In this document: piece after piece, positions 26,171 to 33,639 of the stretch | Position numbering within the stretch: position 1 is the first letter of the stretch | Layout of the letters: each line of letters opens with the position of its first letter | NCBI RefSeq assembly: GCF_009811795.1 | Contig: NZ_BLJE01000001.1 | Coordinates: forward strand, 186,001 to 250,000 | Reading direction: 5' to 3' | DNA length: 64,000 nucleotides | Origin: Litoreibacter roseus | GTDB lineage: Bacteria; Pseudomonadota; Alphaproteobacteria; Rhodobacterales; Rhodobacteraceae | The notes under the pieces: model-generated | What the model was told of the DNA's origin: nothing | Database searches by the model: none | Seen by the model: the letters and a program-made list of their open reading frames with translations, nothing else | Position numbers and translations under genes: made by a program

Positions 26171-27348
26171 ATGCCAATTGTCGGTTTTGGTGCCTCGATG
26201 AAGGATTTTGGGATGCTAAAGATTATCGCCGCGTTTTTGGTAATCATCCCGCAGTATGCGATTAGTCAACCTCACTATTTTGCAAGTGATGAGGAGGTCG
26301 CGGCGGCGAGCTGCTCCTCCAATACTGAAAGAGAGCTTGGCGCGCGTTCTCTAACGAATGCGCGCACAGACGTCAGCGGCACCCTTCATGGGCGGTTTGT
26401 TCAATACACCGAAGATGCATCGTCGGAATTTTCGAGTTCTGCCGCATCAAAGGCGGTGTTCTTCATCGAGATTAAGCAAGGGTCCGCTTTTTTTCGCTCT
26501 ATGGTGGTAACTCGTTTTACAGCGGACATCTGGTCGCATGGAACAATTCGTGGCTTCTTTGCGCCAAATCTGGCGCGGCGGTTTTTAGTAGTATTGACGT
26601 CTCGAAACCCTACCTGCGCATATTCCCCGAAGAAGACAGCCTGACGGAAGGTGGGTATTACGAACGGTTCCGTATCCAGGAATATTGGGAAGAAACGAGT
26701 CGCGTAGTAAGGTCACCGATCCAACTCGTCAGTAGCAACTGGATATTGCAACCTTGCGACGGTGTGCAGATTGAAGCGCGTTGCATTCCTTTTGACGAAA
26801 CATATTTGGACATCAGTTATATGTGGCTAGACGATGTTTCATTCCTCAGCGAACTGACACAACTGGAATATTTGGACATAGGGTTTAACCCGCTCCATGA
26901 TCTGTCGCCGCTGCGCCACCTCACAAAGTTGAAAGAGCTTGATCTGGGCGAAATGCGGACAGATGACGTTGCTTTGGATATCTCATCGTTTGCCTATTTG
27001 CAGAATTTGGTCACGCTCGATATCTCAGAGAATGTGATTGACGATCTATCGCCACTCAGCGGTCTGACACAGCTTGAAAACATCATTGCTTTCAGTTCGG
27101 ACATTCATGATGTGTCGCCACTTGCGAGTATCGAAAGTCTGCGCATGCTTCAGCTTCAAAACACGTCCGTGACGGACATCGCGCCGCTTGGCATGTTGCC
27201 AAACCTTGAAATCTTGTACCTGGACAGTACCAATGTGACGGACATATCAGCCCTAAGAACACTTCCAAAGCTTGCGGATTTGGCCCTGCCAGATGGAACA
27301 GAGGCGCGTGGCCATGCAGCAATACAAGAGGCATTGGCGCAGCGGTGA
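26171..27348 (+). pseudogene. Exported leucine-rich-repeat protein, split by one frameshift in a T7 run
   Basis: A strong AAGGAAGG lies before the ATG at 26171, followed by a signal peptide (MLKIIAAFLVIIPQYAISQ). The frame reaches a stop at 26644, but the expected coding sense continues in another frame from about 26495 (SLYGGNSFYSGHLVAWNNSW, IFPEEDSLTEGGYYERFRIQ) directly into the leucine-rich part (LEYLDIGFNPLHDLSPLRHL, VTLDISENVIDDLSPLSGL, RMLQLQNTSVTDIAPLGMLP). One extra T in the run 26488-26494 would give a single protein of about 392 residues. The repeats are of 21-22 residues, internalin-like. The 26746 ATG is only an internal codon. Confidence 0.8.
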
Positions 27349-27882
27349 ACGGAATGAAAGCTATGAAACAAGCGAAGTTGCTAATTTGTGTGATGTCGTT
27401 GTTGTCGGCGCTGCCTGCCTCTGCACAACGCTGGTGCGCCCAGCAACTTACACTGTTTGAGGGTATCGCGGCGATCAACGAACGCTATGCAAACCCATCT
27501 GCTAATCTGCCACCGGCTGCTGCGATGGTCGTCATGGGCAGGATGAATGAAAAATACCAGTTTGCCGGTATAAAACTGTCAGCCGATGATGGCGAGGAGG
27601 ATATCGCGTTTAAGGTGAGTCCCGGCCCGCCCACAATATGGGGGATCATAGGGCGCGTACCGCCACAATTTCTAGGCGCTCGCCATTGCCGGCGAACCAT
27701 TTGTCGGCCTTGTGCATGTCGGTGCGCCTTGGCTGGATGACGGGATGATCTTGACGGAAAAACGAACGCGCTTGTACTACAACAAATTTAGCACTGAGTG
27801 CAGCGAAGGCTACGTGCCCAACCCTACGCCGGAATTCATTGAACAGGTCAGGCTCTGCCTCACCACAGGCCAGTGCCAGTGA
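27345..27882 (+). pseudogene. Exported protein, frameshifted near 27675
   Basis: The gene overlaps the end of the leucine-rich-repeat gene by four bases (GTG start at 27345; ATGs at 27354 and 27363) and begins with a signal peptide (KQAKLLICVMSLLSALPASA) and WCAQQLTLFEGIAAINERYA. After RVPPQF the frame degenerates, while the neighbouring frame reads LAIAGEPFVGLVHVGAPWLD, GMILTEKRTRLYYNKFSTEC to a TGA at 27882. Corrected, the protein would have about 178 residues. Family unknown; the cysteines suggest a periplasmic location. The close coupling points to a two-gene operon with the leucine-rich-repeat gene. Confidence 0.6.
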
Positions 27883-28266
27883 TGAATAGAATAAGTGTTC
27901 TATAGCGGTACAACATTGACCTGAGACGCCGCGTTTCGCCAATGACTTTCGAGCTGCAAAGTGATCGATCAAAGAGTCTGATAAGCAATCATGAAGTCTG
28001 GGCAACCACCGGCGACAAAATCCACGTCGCGATTGTCGAATCCATGCACTGCGAAAGGATTTTTTGAAGGGTGCCAGAATGACATCGCAAGGTGCGGTGT
28101 GGGGAATATCGCGGCAGCGCAGCGAACGACCTGCCGTAACTGCGAAGCAATGCTTCGTTAGCAGCATCGCCAAACATCAACGGCGGGAAAGTCCGGAGGC
28201 TGTGTGAAAACTCCCCTGATGATCTGAATGATGGTATTGTTTCTGCATTCGTTGCGGAGGCTTTCC
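27883..28266. other. Intergenic stretch without a recognised gene
   Basis: The 384 bases between a decayed gene and an IS1182 fragment show no convincing coding frame. Around 28118 there is GCGCAGCGAACGACCTGCCG, similar to the head of the dispersed repeat, but the match is too short to count as a copy. Confidence 0.5.
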
Positions 28267-28620
28267 ATGGGTCAGTTTATCGAAGGGGTGGACCGCCAGC
28301 AGGCGCTTTTGCTGCCTGAGTGTCTCGATGATTATGTAAACGAAAACAACCCCGTCCGAGCGATTGATGCCTTTGTGGACATGCTCAGTTTGGCTGAGTT
28401 GGGTTTCCAGGCCTCGCCAGCTGCGACCGGTCAGCCCGGTTATCATCCCGGGGTTATGCTGCGCATTTATCTCTATGGGTATTTGAACCAGATCCAGTCT
28501 TCGCGGCGGTTGGAACGGGAGTGCGGTCGCAACCTGGAACTCATTTGACTGACCGGCCGGTTGAGACCGGACTTCAAAACCATTGCTGACTTCCGCAAAG
28601 ATAATGGGCCAGCGATGGAA
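28267..28620 (+). pseudogene. IS1182 family transposase fragment
   Basis: From the ATG at 28267 the frame reads MGQFIEGVDRQQALLLPECL, DDYVNENNPVRAIDAFVDML, LGFQASPAATGQPGYHPGVM and SRRLERECGRNLELI, the N-terminus of an IS1182-type DDE transposase. A TGA replaces the Trp expected after it (MWLTGRL), and the frame continues through LTGRLRPDFKTIADFRKDNG to about 28620. The rest of the element is missing and the sequence runs into a DJ-1 gene fragment. Confidence 0.85.
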
Positions 28621-28762
28621 AAAATTGGCCTCCTTGACCGCGAGGTTGACGAGCGCGACGCACGGCTGGTCTTCGTCGTGGCGACGAATGCTGGGCGCGC
28701 AAAACTGTCTGAAGCGCTTTCCACGTTCTCAAAGCGAGCAGGTTATCTGTTCGGCGACCGTT

Positions 28763-29098
28763 GCGAACGCCGAGCGAGTGATGGCCGTCTGCACTGGGAC
28801 CGTATTGCTTGGAATGACAGGGCTGCTTGATGGCCGCAGAGTGACGACGAACAAGCTCGATTTCACAAGCACAGTCCCGCTCGCCCCGCACGTCGAGTGG
28901 GTCAAAGAAGCGCGATGGGTTGAAGACGGCAAGTTCTTCACATCTTCCGGTGTGTCAGCGGGAATGGACATGGCGCTCGCCGTGGTGGCGAACCTTTTTG
29001 GAGTAGCTGCGGCAGAGAGATTGGCCTTGGCCTGCGAGTATGAGTGACACCGGGATTCCGCCAGAGACCCGTTTGCGAAGTCGGCGGGGTTGGTGTGA
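28763..29098 (+). pseudogene. DJ-1/PfpI family gene fragment (C-terminal half)
   Basis: Residues ERVMAVCTGTVLLGMTGLLD, RVTTNKLDFTSTVPLAPHVE, KFFTSSGVSAGMDMALAVVA match the second half of the intact DJ-1/PfpI gene at 48500-49108, including the nucleophile Cys in AVCTG. A TGA at 29045 stands where the paralogue has a tryptophan, and the frame then continues (HRDSARDPFAKSAGLV) to a stop at 29098. The N-terminal half was lost at the junction with the IS1182 fragment near 28760. The final stop overlaps the start of the LOG gene. Confidence 0.8.
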
Positions 29099-29682
29099 TG
29101 ACGCAAAGCATCAAGTCTGTTGGCGTGTTTTGCGGCTCTGCGTCGGGCAAAGGCCATGACTATAGAGCAGATGCTGGATTGTTTGGCGCGCACCTCGGTC
29201 ACCAACAGCTATCGCTTGTTTATGGCGGTGGCCGGGTGGGACTGATGGGTGCAGTTGCTGATAGCTGTCTCAGTCACGGCGGTCAGGTGTACGGCGTGAT
29301 ACCGAAAGCGCTGGTCGACAAAGAGATCGCGCATCCTGACCTGATAGACCTCATCATCGTTTCCGACATGCACGAACGCAAAGCGAAGATGGCCGAAATG
29401 GCAGACGCGTTTCTCGTCCTACCCGGAGGGACGGGGACCATGGAAGAGTTCTTCGAACAATGGACGTGGGGCCAGATCGGATATCATTAGAAGCCTGTTG
29501 CGCTTCTGAATGTAGCTGGGTTTTTCGACCCGCTCCTTACGATGCTGGATACGATGGTGACGCGTGGGTTTCTTTCGGCACAACATCGCGAAATGCTGAT
29601 TTGTGCGCCGGATATCAAAGGCGTTCTAGCCGAGTTTTCGCATTATGAACATCCGCCGGAAAGGGGATATGCAAAAAGCTGA
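29098..29682 (+). pseudogene. LOG family protein (cytokinin-activating-like phosphoribohydrolase), nonsense mutation
   Basis: Begins at 29098, overlapping the upstream stop (TGATG). KSVGVFCGSASGKGHDYRAD, LVYGGGRVGLMGAVADSCLS and PGGTGTMEEFFEQWTWGQIG are the LOG/lysine-decarboxylase-like signatures (the PGGxGTxxE nucleotide-binding loop). A TAG at 29488 follows GYH, where relatives have a lysine. The same frame then runs on through KPVALLNVAGFFDPLLTMLD and HREMLICAPDIKGVLAEFSH to a TGA at 29682, giving the normal family length of about 194 residues. One base change (AAG to TAG) inactivates it. Confidence 0.85.
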
Positions 29683-29776
29683 TGACGTTACCTAACGAAA
29701 GCAGCCATTCAGTTCTGGATCGCGAAAGCCCGAAAGGTCCCGCAGACTGTGAGTTTGAGCGCGAGCAGATCGTGCA

Positions 29777-29950
29777 CATGCGGCGAAAGTCCGGTCTGGT
29801 GAAGCTGCGCCGCGGCGCTTGACCTCTTCGGCAATGGCCGGTTTGGGCCGTCCACCGCGGGGCTTTCAGCTGCTACCGCTAAGATGCTGCACCACCTCCG
29901 ATGACCGCGAAGAGCCCAAAATACTTGATGCTGCGGCTCCTATCGACGTC
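29777..29950. repeat. Dispersed intergenic repeat, long form, copy C
   Basis: The 470-base gap 29683-30153 shows no gene I can support. This copy has head GGCGAAAGTCCGGTCTGGTG, middle CAATGGCCGGTTTGGGCCGT and tail GACCGCGAAGAGCCCAAAAT then GATGCTGCGGCTCC and GACGTC, in the same order and spacing as copies A and B. Confidence 0.65.
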
Positions 29951-30153
29951 TGCTTCGGCGGTCGTCACATGTTCGGTTTTTGAATACAGAACGTTCGTTG
30001 CGGGCGTTCCAGAAAGTGGAAATGACCACGTTGGAACGGGCCCACACGTTGCCATCCGGCCGTAGCGTTTTCGGAACGCCCCCATCGACCGGCCAAGAAC
30101 CTACTCCTCTTGCGTTCGTATATCCTTGATCCGCGCAAATCGTTAACCTGCAC

Positions 30154-31023
30154 TTAGACCGCGCCGAGGCCGACGACCAGGATCGGGTCGGCAGTCCAGC
30201 ACAGCTGTTGCCCGTTGTCGGTCTCGACCATCTCCCGGGTCGACGACAGGGTGATCGTCTCGACCGATGCGCCCTCGGCAATTCCGAGATCGGAAAGATT
30301 GACGGTGGTGGCGTAGACCTTGAAGTATTCGATGGTCGCCAGCGGGCGCATCTCGAGCTCCGCGAGTTGGGTCAGTGTTTCGATGCGGAATTCAGCCTCC
30401 CCCAGCTCACGCGTCCCGTGGTTCAGCTGTGGACCCGCGGGGCCGAAATCGATGAAGGCCTCCGGCGCAAGAGTGATCTCGCCGCCAGCGGTGACGCTAA
30501 TTACCATCGCATCGGCGCCGGAGGCGGGCACGCCCGGACAGCCGCCCGATATGCGACCCGAGGGCAGACTCGCCTTGGCGATGAGGATGTCCGGGCCGGG
30601 CCCATTTACTAGGCCGTCCGGAAAGGCGAGTGTCAGCCCGTCGAGGTCATCCGCGATATTGAGCAGCATCGAGTTTGCGAGATCGTCGGTGACCAGCGCG
30701 GCCCGGTCGCCGCCAGGGACAGGAATGTCCGGCAGCCCTTCGGTGACAGCGACATTTCGCGTGACGGGTACGTTCGGTCCTGCCGGTACCCCGAGGGCCA
30801 CGACGATCGGGGCGGCCGCTTGCGCGTAGCCGGTCACCTTCGGACGAAGCCAGGTATCCGTCGTAAGACGGACGGCAATGCCGTTTCGCTCGATGACAAC
30901 CGCTTCAAACCGGTTCTCGTGCGTAACTGGATCAAGATGCATTTCCAAATCGAGCGGTGGCCCGGTCTGCGCAAGCGCCGGCGCGGAAAGCACAGCAAGC
31001 AGGGATGCGGAGAGTCCGATCAT
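30154..31023 (-). CDS. Exported hypothetical protein, third gene of the TetR-controlled operon
   Basis: A 289-residue protein with a signal peptide (MIGLSASLLAVLSAPALAQ) and CAAGGACC before the ATG at 31023, which decides this start over 31065. The mature part is rich in beta strands (NRFEAVVIERNGIAVRLTTD, TGYAQAAAPIVVALGVPAGP, MVISVTAGGEITLAPEAFID), without motifs I know, and has two cysteines (GGCPG and LCWTADP). It follows the cupin gene by 38 bases on the same strand, so it belongs with the exported hydrolase and cupin. Function unknown. Confidence 0.65.
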   Translation of the reverse strand: MIGLSASLLAVLSAPALAQTGPPLDLEMHLDPVTHENRFEAVVIERNGIAVRLTTDTWLRPKVTGYAQAAAPIVVALGVPAGPNVPVTRNVAVTEGLPDIPVPGGDRAALVTDDLANSMLLNIADDLDGLTLAFPDGLVNGPGPDILIAKASLPSGRISGGCPGVPASGADAMVISVTAGGEITLAPEAFIDFGPAGPQLNHGTRELGEAEFRIETLTQLAELEMRPLATIEYFKVYATTVNLSDLGIAEGASVETITLSSTREMVETDNGQQLCWTADPILVVGLGAV

Positions 31024-31061
31024 GCGAGGTCCTTGCGAAGCGGGGAGTCTACGAGGGGCGA

Positions 31062-31487
31062 TCATCTTTCGACCAGCGTGGTCACGACCGGGCCGACCCC
31101 ATGGTCGAGTATGGAAAATGCGCCATCGATTGCGCCGATGAAATGCGGCGACCCGGCCGGCGTGACGAAATAGCTGCCTTCAGGATAGGCGACGAGGGCG
31201 GCTTCGTCGTAGACCTCGCCTGTCCCGACATAGGCCGTTCCAGACGTCACCACGGTGGTGATATCAACATCGTGGACATGGGGCGCGACGGTGGCGCCGG
31301 CTTCCAGCCGCGCGTGGGTCGCGTAGAGGCCCGCCTCGCGGTTGTCGCCGACCAGTCGAGCTGTCTCGACGCCTCGAAAGAATAGCGAAGCGCTATGGTT
31401 CGCAGCGGCAAGGTCGATTGCCTCGGTCCGGTCCTGAGCAAATGCAGACGATGCGGCCAACAAGGCCACCATGACCACGGGTTTCAT
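31062..31487 (-). CDS. Exported cupin-domain protein
   Basis: A 141-residue protein with signal peptide (MKPVVMVALLAASSAFAQ); GGAGAG lies 7 bases before the ATG at 31487, and the ATG overlaps the stop of the hydrolase gene (ATGA). The cupin barrel has EAGATVAPHVHDVDITTVVT with the metal-binding H-x-H of motif 1, and PEGSYFVTPAGSPHFIGAID for motif 2 with a second histidine. Single-domain cupins in the periplasm often bind metals or small ligands. The longer frame to 31700 is read over the hydrolase gene and is not real. Confidence 0.75.
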   Translation of the reverse strand: MKPVVMVALLAASSAFAQDRTEAIDLAAANHSASLFFRGVETARLVGDNREAGLYATHARLEAGATVAPHVHDVDITTVVTSGTAYVGTGEVYDEAALVAYPEGSYFVTPAGSPHFIGAIDGAFSILDHGVGPVVTTLVER

Positions 31488-32443
31488 TCTGTCTCTCCTT
31501 CGATGGTGTCGAGCCAGGCGTCGATCGCGCTGGCCACTGCGGTGGGGTTCTCTTCCTGCACCACGTGCAAGCCTGGGCCGACGGACGTGGTGGTGACATT
31601 TGGAATATTGGCCTCGGTCCATTCGACCATCGCGGCCGGATAGAGCCGGCCCGGCTCTGCAAACATCACGAGTTTCGGAAGGTCGGTCCCGCGCCACCAC
31701 GCCGCGGCGGCGCTATAGGCGACGACGACGTCTGCGGGCTCTCCGCCGATGGGTAGAGAGCGACTCATATCCAGAAGAGGTTGACGGCTCTCTGGCGTGG
31801 GAAAGGCGCGCTTGTATTCGGCCAGCACCACCGCCGGCAGTGGCTCCAGCGACATCGTCGGCAGAATGGTTTCCTGCCACAGGTTGTCGTCGAGGACGTT
31901 TGCCTCTGCATCCTCCTCCCGCATCGATTGGAACATGCCCGCGACACGCTCCGGCATCTCGTCATATGTCGGTCGGGGATAGACCGGCGGCATCGCACCC
32001 TCCGCAAAGGCGAAACCGCGCATTAATTGCGCATTCTCATGTGCGAGGATCAGGCCGATACCCGCGCCCCAGTCGTGCCCGACAACCGTGAGATCTTTCA
32101 GATCGAGCGCTGCGACGAACCTGTCGAGGTGAGCGGCCTGCTCAGCCACACCAAAGCCGGTGCCTGTGCTGTCGCCGAAGCCGACCAGATCGACTGCGAT
32201 GAGCCGCCGGCTTCCGTCGTCGAGCGCCGAGATCACATCCCGCCAGATATAGGATGAGAATGGCAGACCATGGACGAAGAGAACGGCGGGTGCATCCTTT
32301 GGACCGACCGCATAATAGGCGATCCGGGCGGTCTCGGTTTGGGCATGCTGGATCGGTGCAGGACGCGGAGGAAGATCCTGCGCGGTCGCCGCAACGGTCG
32401 TCATCCCGGTTGCAAAACTTAGGAGAATTCGGATTTTGAGCAT
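31484..32443 (-). CDS. Exported alpha/beta hydrolase of the haloalkane dehalogenase/epoxide hydrolase group
   Basis: A 319-residue protein with a signal peptide (MLKIRILLSFATGMTTVAAT). The fold shows VLFVHGLPFSSYIWRDVI (HGxP oxyanion loop), the nucleophile elbow VVGHDWGAGIGL with Asp as nucleophile, and GPGLHVVQEENPTAVASAID with the catalytic His. The Asp nucleophile followed by Trp and the Q-E-x-N-P ending are typical of haloalkane dehalogenases, but the halide-binding Asn after HG is a Leu here. Epoxide hydrolase-like activity is therefore equally possible. Expression is probably controlled by TetR through the palindrome just upstream. Confidence 0.8.
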   Translation of the reverse strand: MLKIRILLSFATGMTTVAATAQDLPPRPAPIQHAQTETARIAYYAVGPKDAPAVLFVHGLPFSSYIWRDVISALDDGSRRLIAVDLVGFGDSTGTGFGVAEQAAHLDRFVAALDLKDLTVVGHDWGAGIGLILAHENAQLMRGFAFAEGAMPPVYPRPTYDEMPERVAGMFQSMREEDAEANVLDDNLWQETILPTMSLEPLPAVVLAEYKRAFPTPESRQPLLDMSRSLPIGGEPADVVVAYSAAAAWWRGTDLPKLVMFAEPGRLYPAAMVEWTEANIPNVTTTSVGPGLHVVQEENPTAVASAIDAWLDTIEGETE

Positions 32444-32452
32444 CTGTGCCTC

Positions 32453-32478
32453 ATTTAGAGATTTATTAGTCTCTAAAT
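32453..32478. promoter_or_regulatory. Perfect palindrome, likely TetR operator
   Basis: ATTTAGAGA at 32453-32461 and TCTCTAAAT at 32470-32478 are perfect 9-base inverted arms around TTTATTAG. The site lies 10 bases upstream of the hydrolase start, within its promoter/leader region, directly after the tetR gene. A TTAGAGA half-site also occurs upstream of tetR itself at 33152. Confidence 0.75.
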
Positions 32479-32526
32479 GCGCAGAGAATATACGAACCGT
32501 CCAGTCTCTTATTCGTGAAGAGGGTG

Positions 32527-33132
32527 TCAGGCCAGCGGATATCCCCGTCGTGCCGTCTCAACAAGGGACAGCAAAACCTGGCGAGAGGAACCGCCCCTGG
32601 CCATGACCACCATCCCATCGATCATGGCCGTGAGGAAGCTGGCCGCGGCGGCGATGCGCGCCTTTGGCAAAACGCCTTCCGTCGCCGCTGCCGACATGAT
32701 CCGCGCCATCGCGCGCTCGAACCGATCGTTGATCTCCTTGAGCAGCGCGTCGAGTTCCGCATCCCGTCCGGCAAGTTCCAGCGTTGAGTTGCACCGCAGA
32801 CAGCCTGGCGGCGCCTCCCCGCCGGTCAAGCGTTCAGCGGATGCGGTCAGGACGGATTGGACGACCGCATCGGCATCCGGCCCCGCCTCGAGCGCTTCTG
32901 AAACCCGACGATCAAACCGGCTCGCGTAAAGATCGAGAGCGGCGGCGAAGATCGCCTTCTTGTCGCCGAACGTACGATATAGGGATGCCCGCGAAGCTCC
33001 GGTGGCGGCCACGACATCGTCCATCGTCGTTCCGACATAGCCTTGCCGCCAGAAGGTTAGCATAGCGGCTTCCAGCGCCTCATTCTCGTCGTAACTCCGG
33101 GGGCGACCACGCGGTCGGGAGGCTTCTTCCAT
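32527..33132 (-). CDS. TetR/AcrR family transcriptional regulator
   Basis: The 201-residue protein starts RPRGRPRSYDENEALEAAML and has the TetR HTH (GYVGTTMDDVVAATGASRAS, LYRTFGDKKAIFAAALD), followed by an all-helical ligand domain with GCLRCNSTLELAGRD. The subgroup with GCLxxN resembles regulators of small reactive or halogenated compounds and oxidative stress. It is upstream of, and in the same direction as, the hydrolase-cupin-exported protein genes; the 83 bases between contain the perfect operator. Confidence 0.92.
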   Translation of the reverse strand: MEEASRPRGRPRSYDENEALEAAMLTFWRQGYVGTTMDDVVAATGASRASLYRTFGDKKAIFAAALDLYASRFDRRVSEALEAGPDADAVVQSVLTASAERLTGGEAPPGCLRCNSTLELAGRDAELDALLKEINDRFERAMARIMSAAATEGVLPKARIAAAASFLTAMIDGMVVMARGGSSRQVLLSLVETARRGYPLA

Positions 33133-33150
33133 TCGATTCTACCAACAATG

Positions 33151-33173
33151 ATTAGAGACTGCCTGGTCTTTAT
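33151..33173. promoter_or_regulatory. Possible second TetR half-site upstream of tetR
   Basis: ATTAGAGAC (33151-33159) and GTCTTTAT (33166-33173) form an imperfect inverted repeat 19 bases upstream of the tetR start. The left arm repeats the TTAGAGA of the perfect operator at 32453, so it may serve autoregulation. Confidence 0.45.
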
Positions 33174-33302
33174 AGCTTGTGCTTTGATGCCGCGACAAGA
33201 ACGTACACGCCACACCGATCACGCGATCCAAGCGGGGTGGACAACGAAGCGCCGAGTGTCGCAAAAGGTATTTGCCTTAGCCATGCAGACCTTCGCGCAT
33301 CT

Positions 33303-33376
33303 GCAGCGAATGGCGGCTCTGACGGGCCGCGTCGCGGCATCCTGACCCACTGGCCAACGGCAGCAATGGGCCGTTA
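33303..33376. repeat. Dispersed intergenic repeat, short form, copy 3
   Basis: The 74 bases begin GCAGCGAATGGCGGCTCTGA and end CAGCAATGGGCCGTTA. They align end to end with the copies at 8633 and 16797. The rest of the gap 33133-33470 holds no gene. Confidence 0.6.
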
Positions 33377-33470
33377 ACGTCTTAGTCGAAAGAGCACCAA
33401 GCGCACCGTCATACGCCGATCAGCCTAACGCTGGTGAGAAAGCTGATGGGCAAGAACAGAGCACAGGAAA

Positions 33471-33632
33471 TCAGCGCAGTTTTCGAATCTTCAGCTTGTC
33501 TAGCTTTGCTCGCGTCTTGATCGATTCCTCAGAAAGCGTAAGAGCTTTGGCACTAGCTTTCAGTCCCATCCCCCGCCAGAAAATGCAGCTTATGAATTTC
33601 CTCACCTGTCCAAGCTTGGCTGTGAGAAACAT
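33471..33632 (-). pseudogene. Small SANT/GcrA-like HTH protein remnant
   Basis: The minus strand reads QAWTGEEIHKLHFLAGDG in one frame and then, one base shifted, MGLKASAKALTLSEESIKTR, AKLDKLKIRKLR to a TGA at 33471. Together they look like a short Myb/SANT-type DNA-binding module (W-T-x-E-E followed by a helix with S-x-x-S-I-x-x-R). A frameshift separates the halves. The assignment rests on pattern only. Confidence 0.35.
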
Positions 33633-33639
33633 GGATTTT

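Noticed and set aside
29940-30281. Minus-strand frame after the exported protein gene.
   Set aside because: The residues match no family and overlap the end of a real gene.
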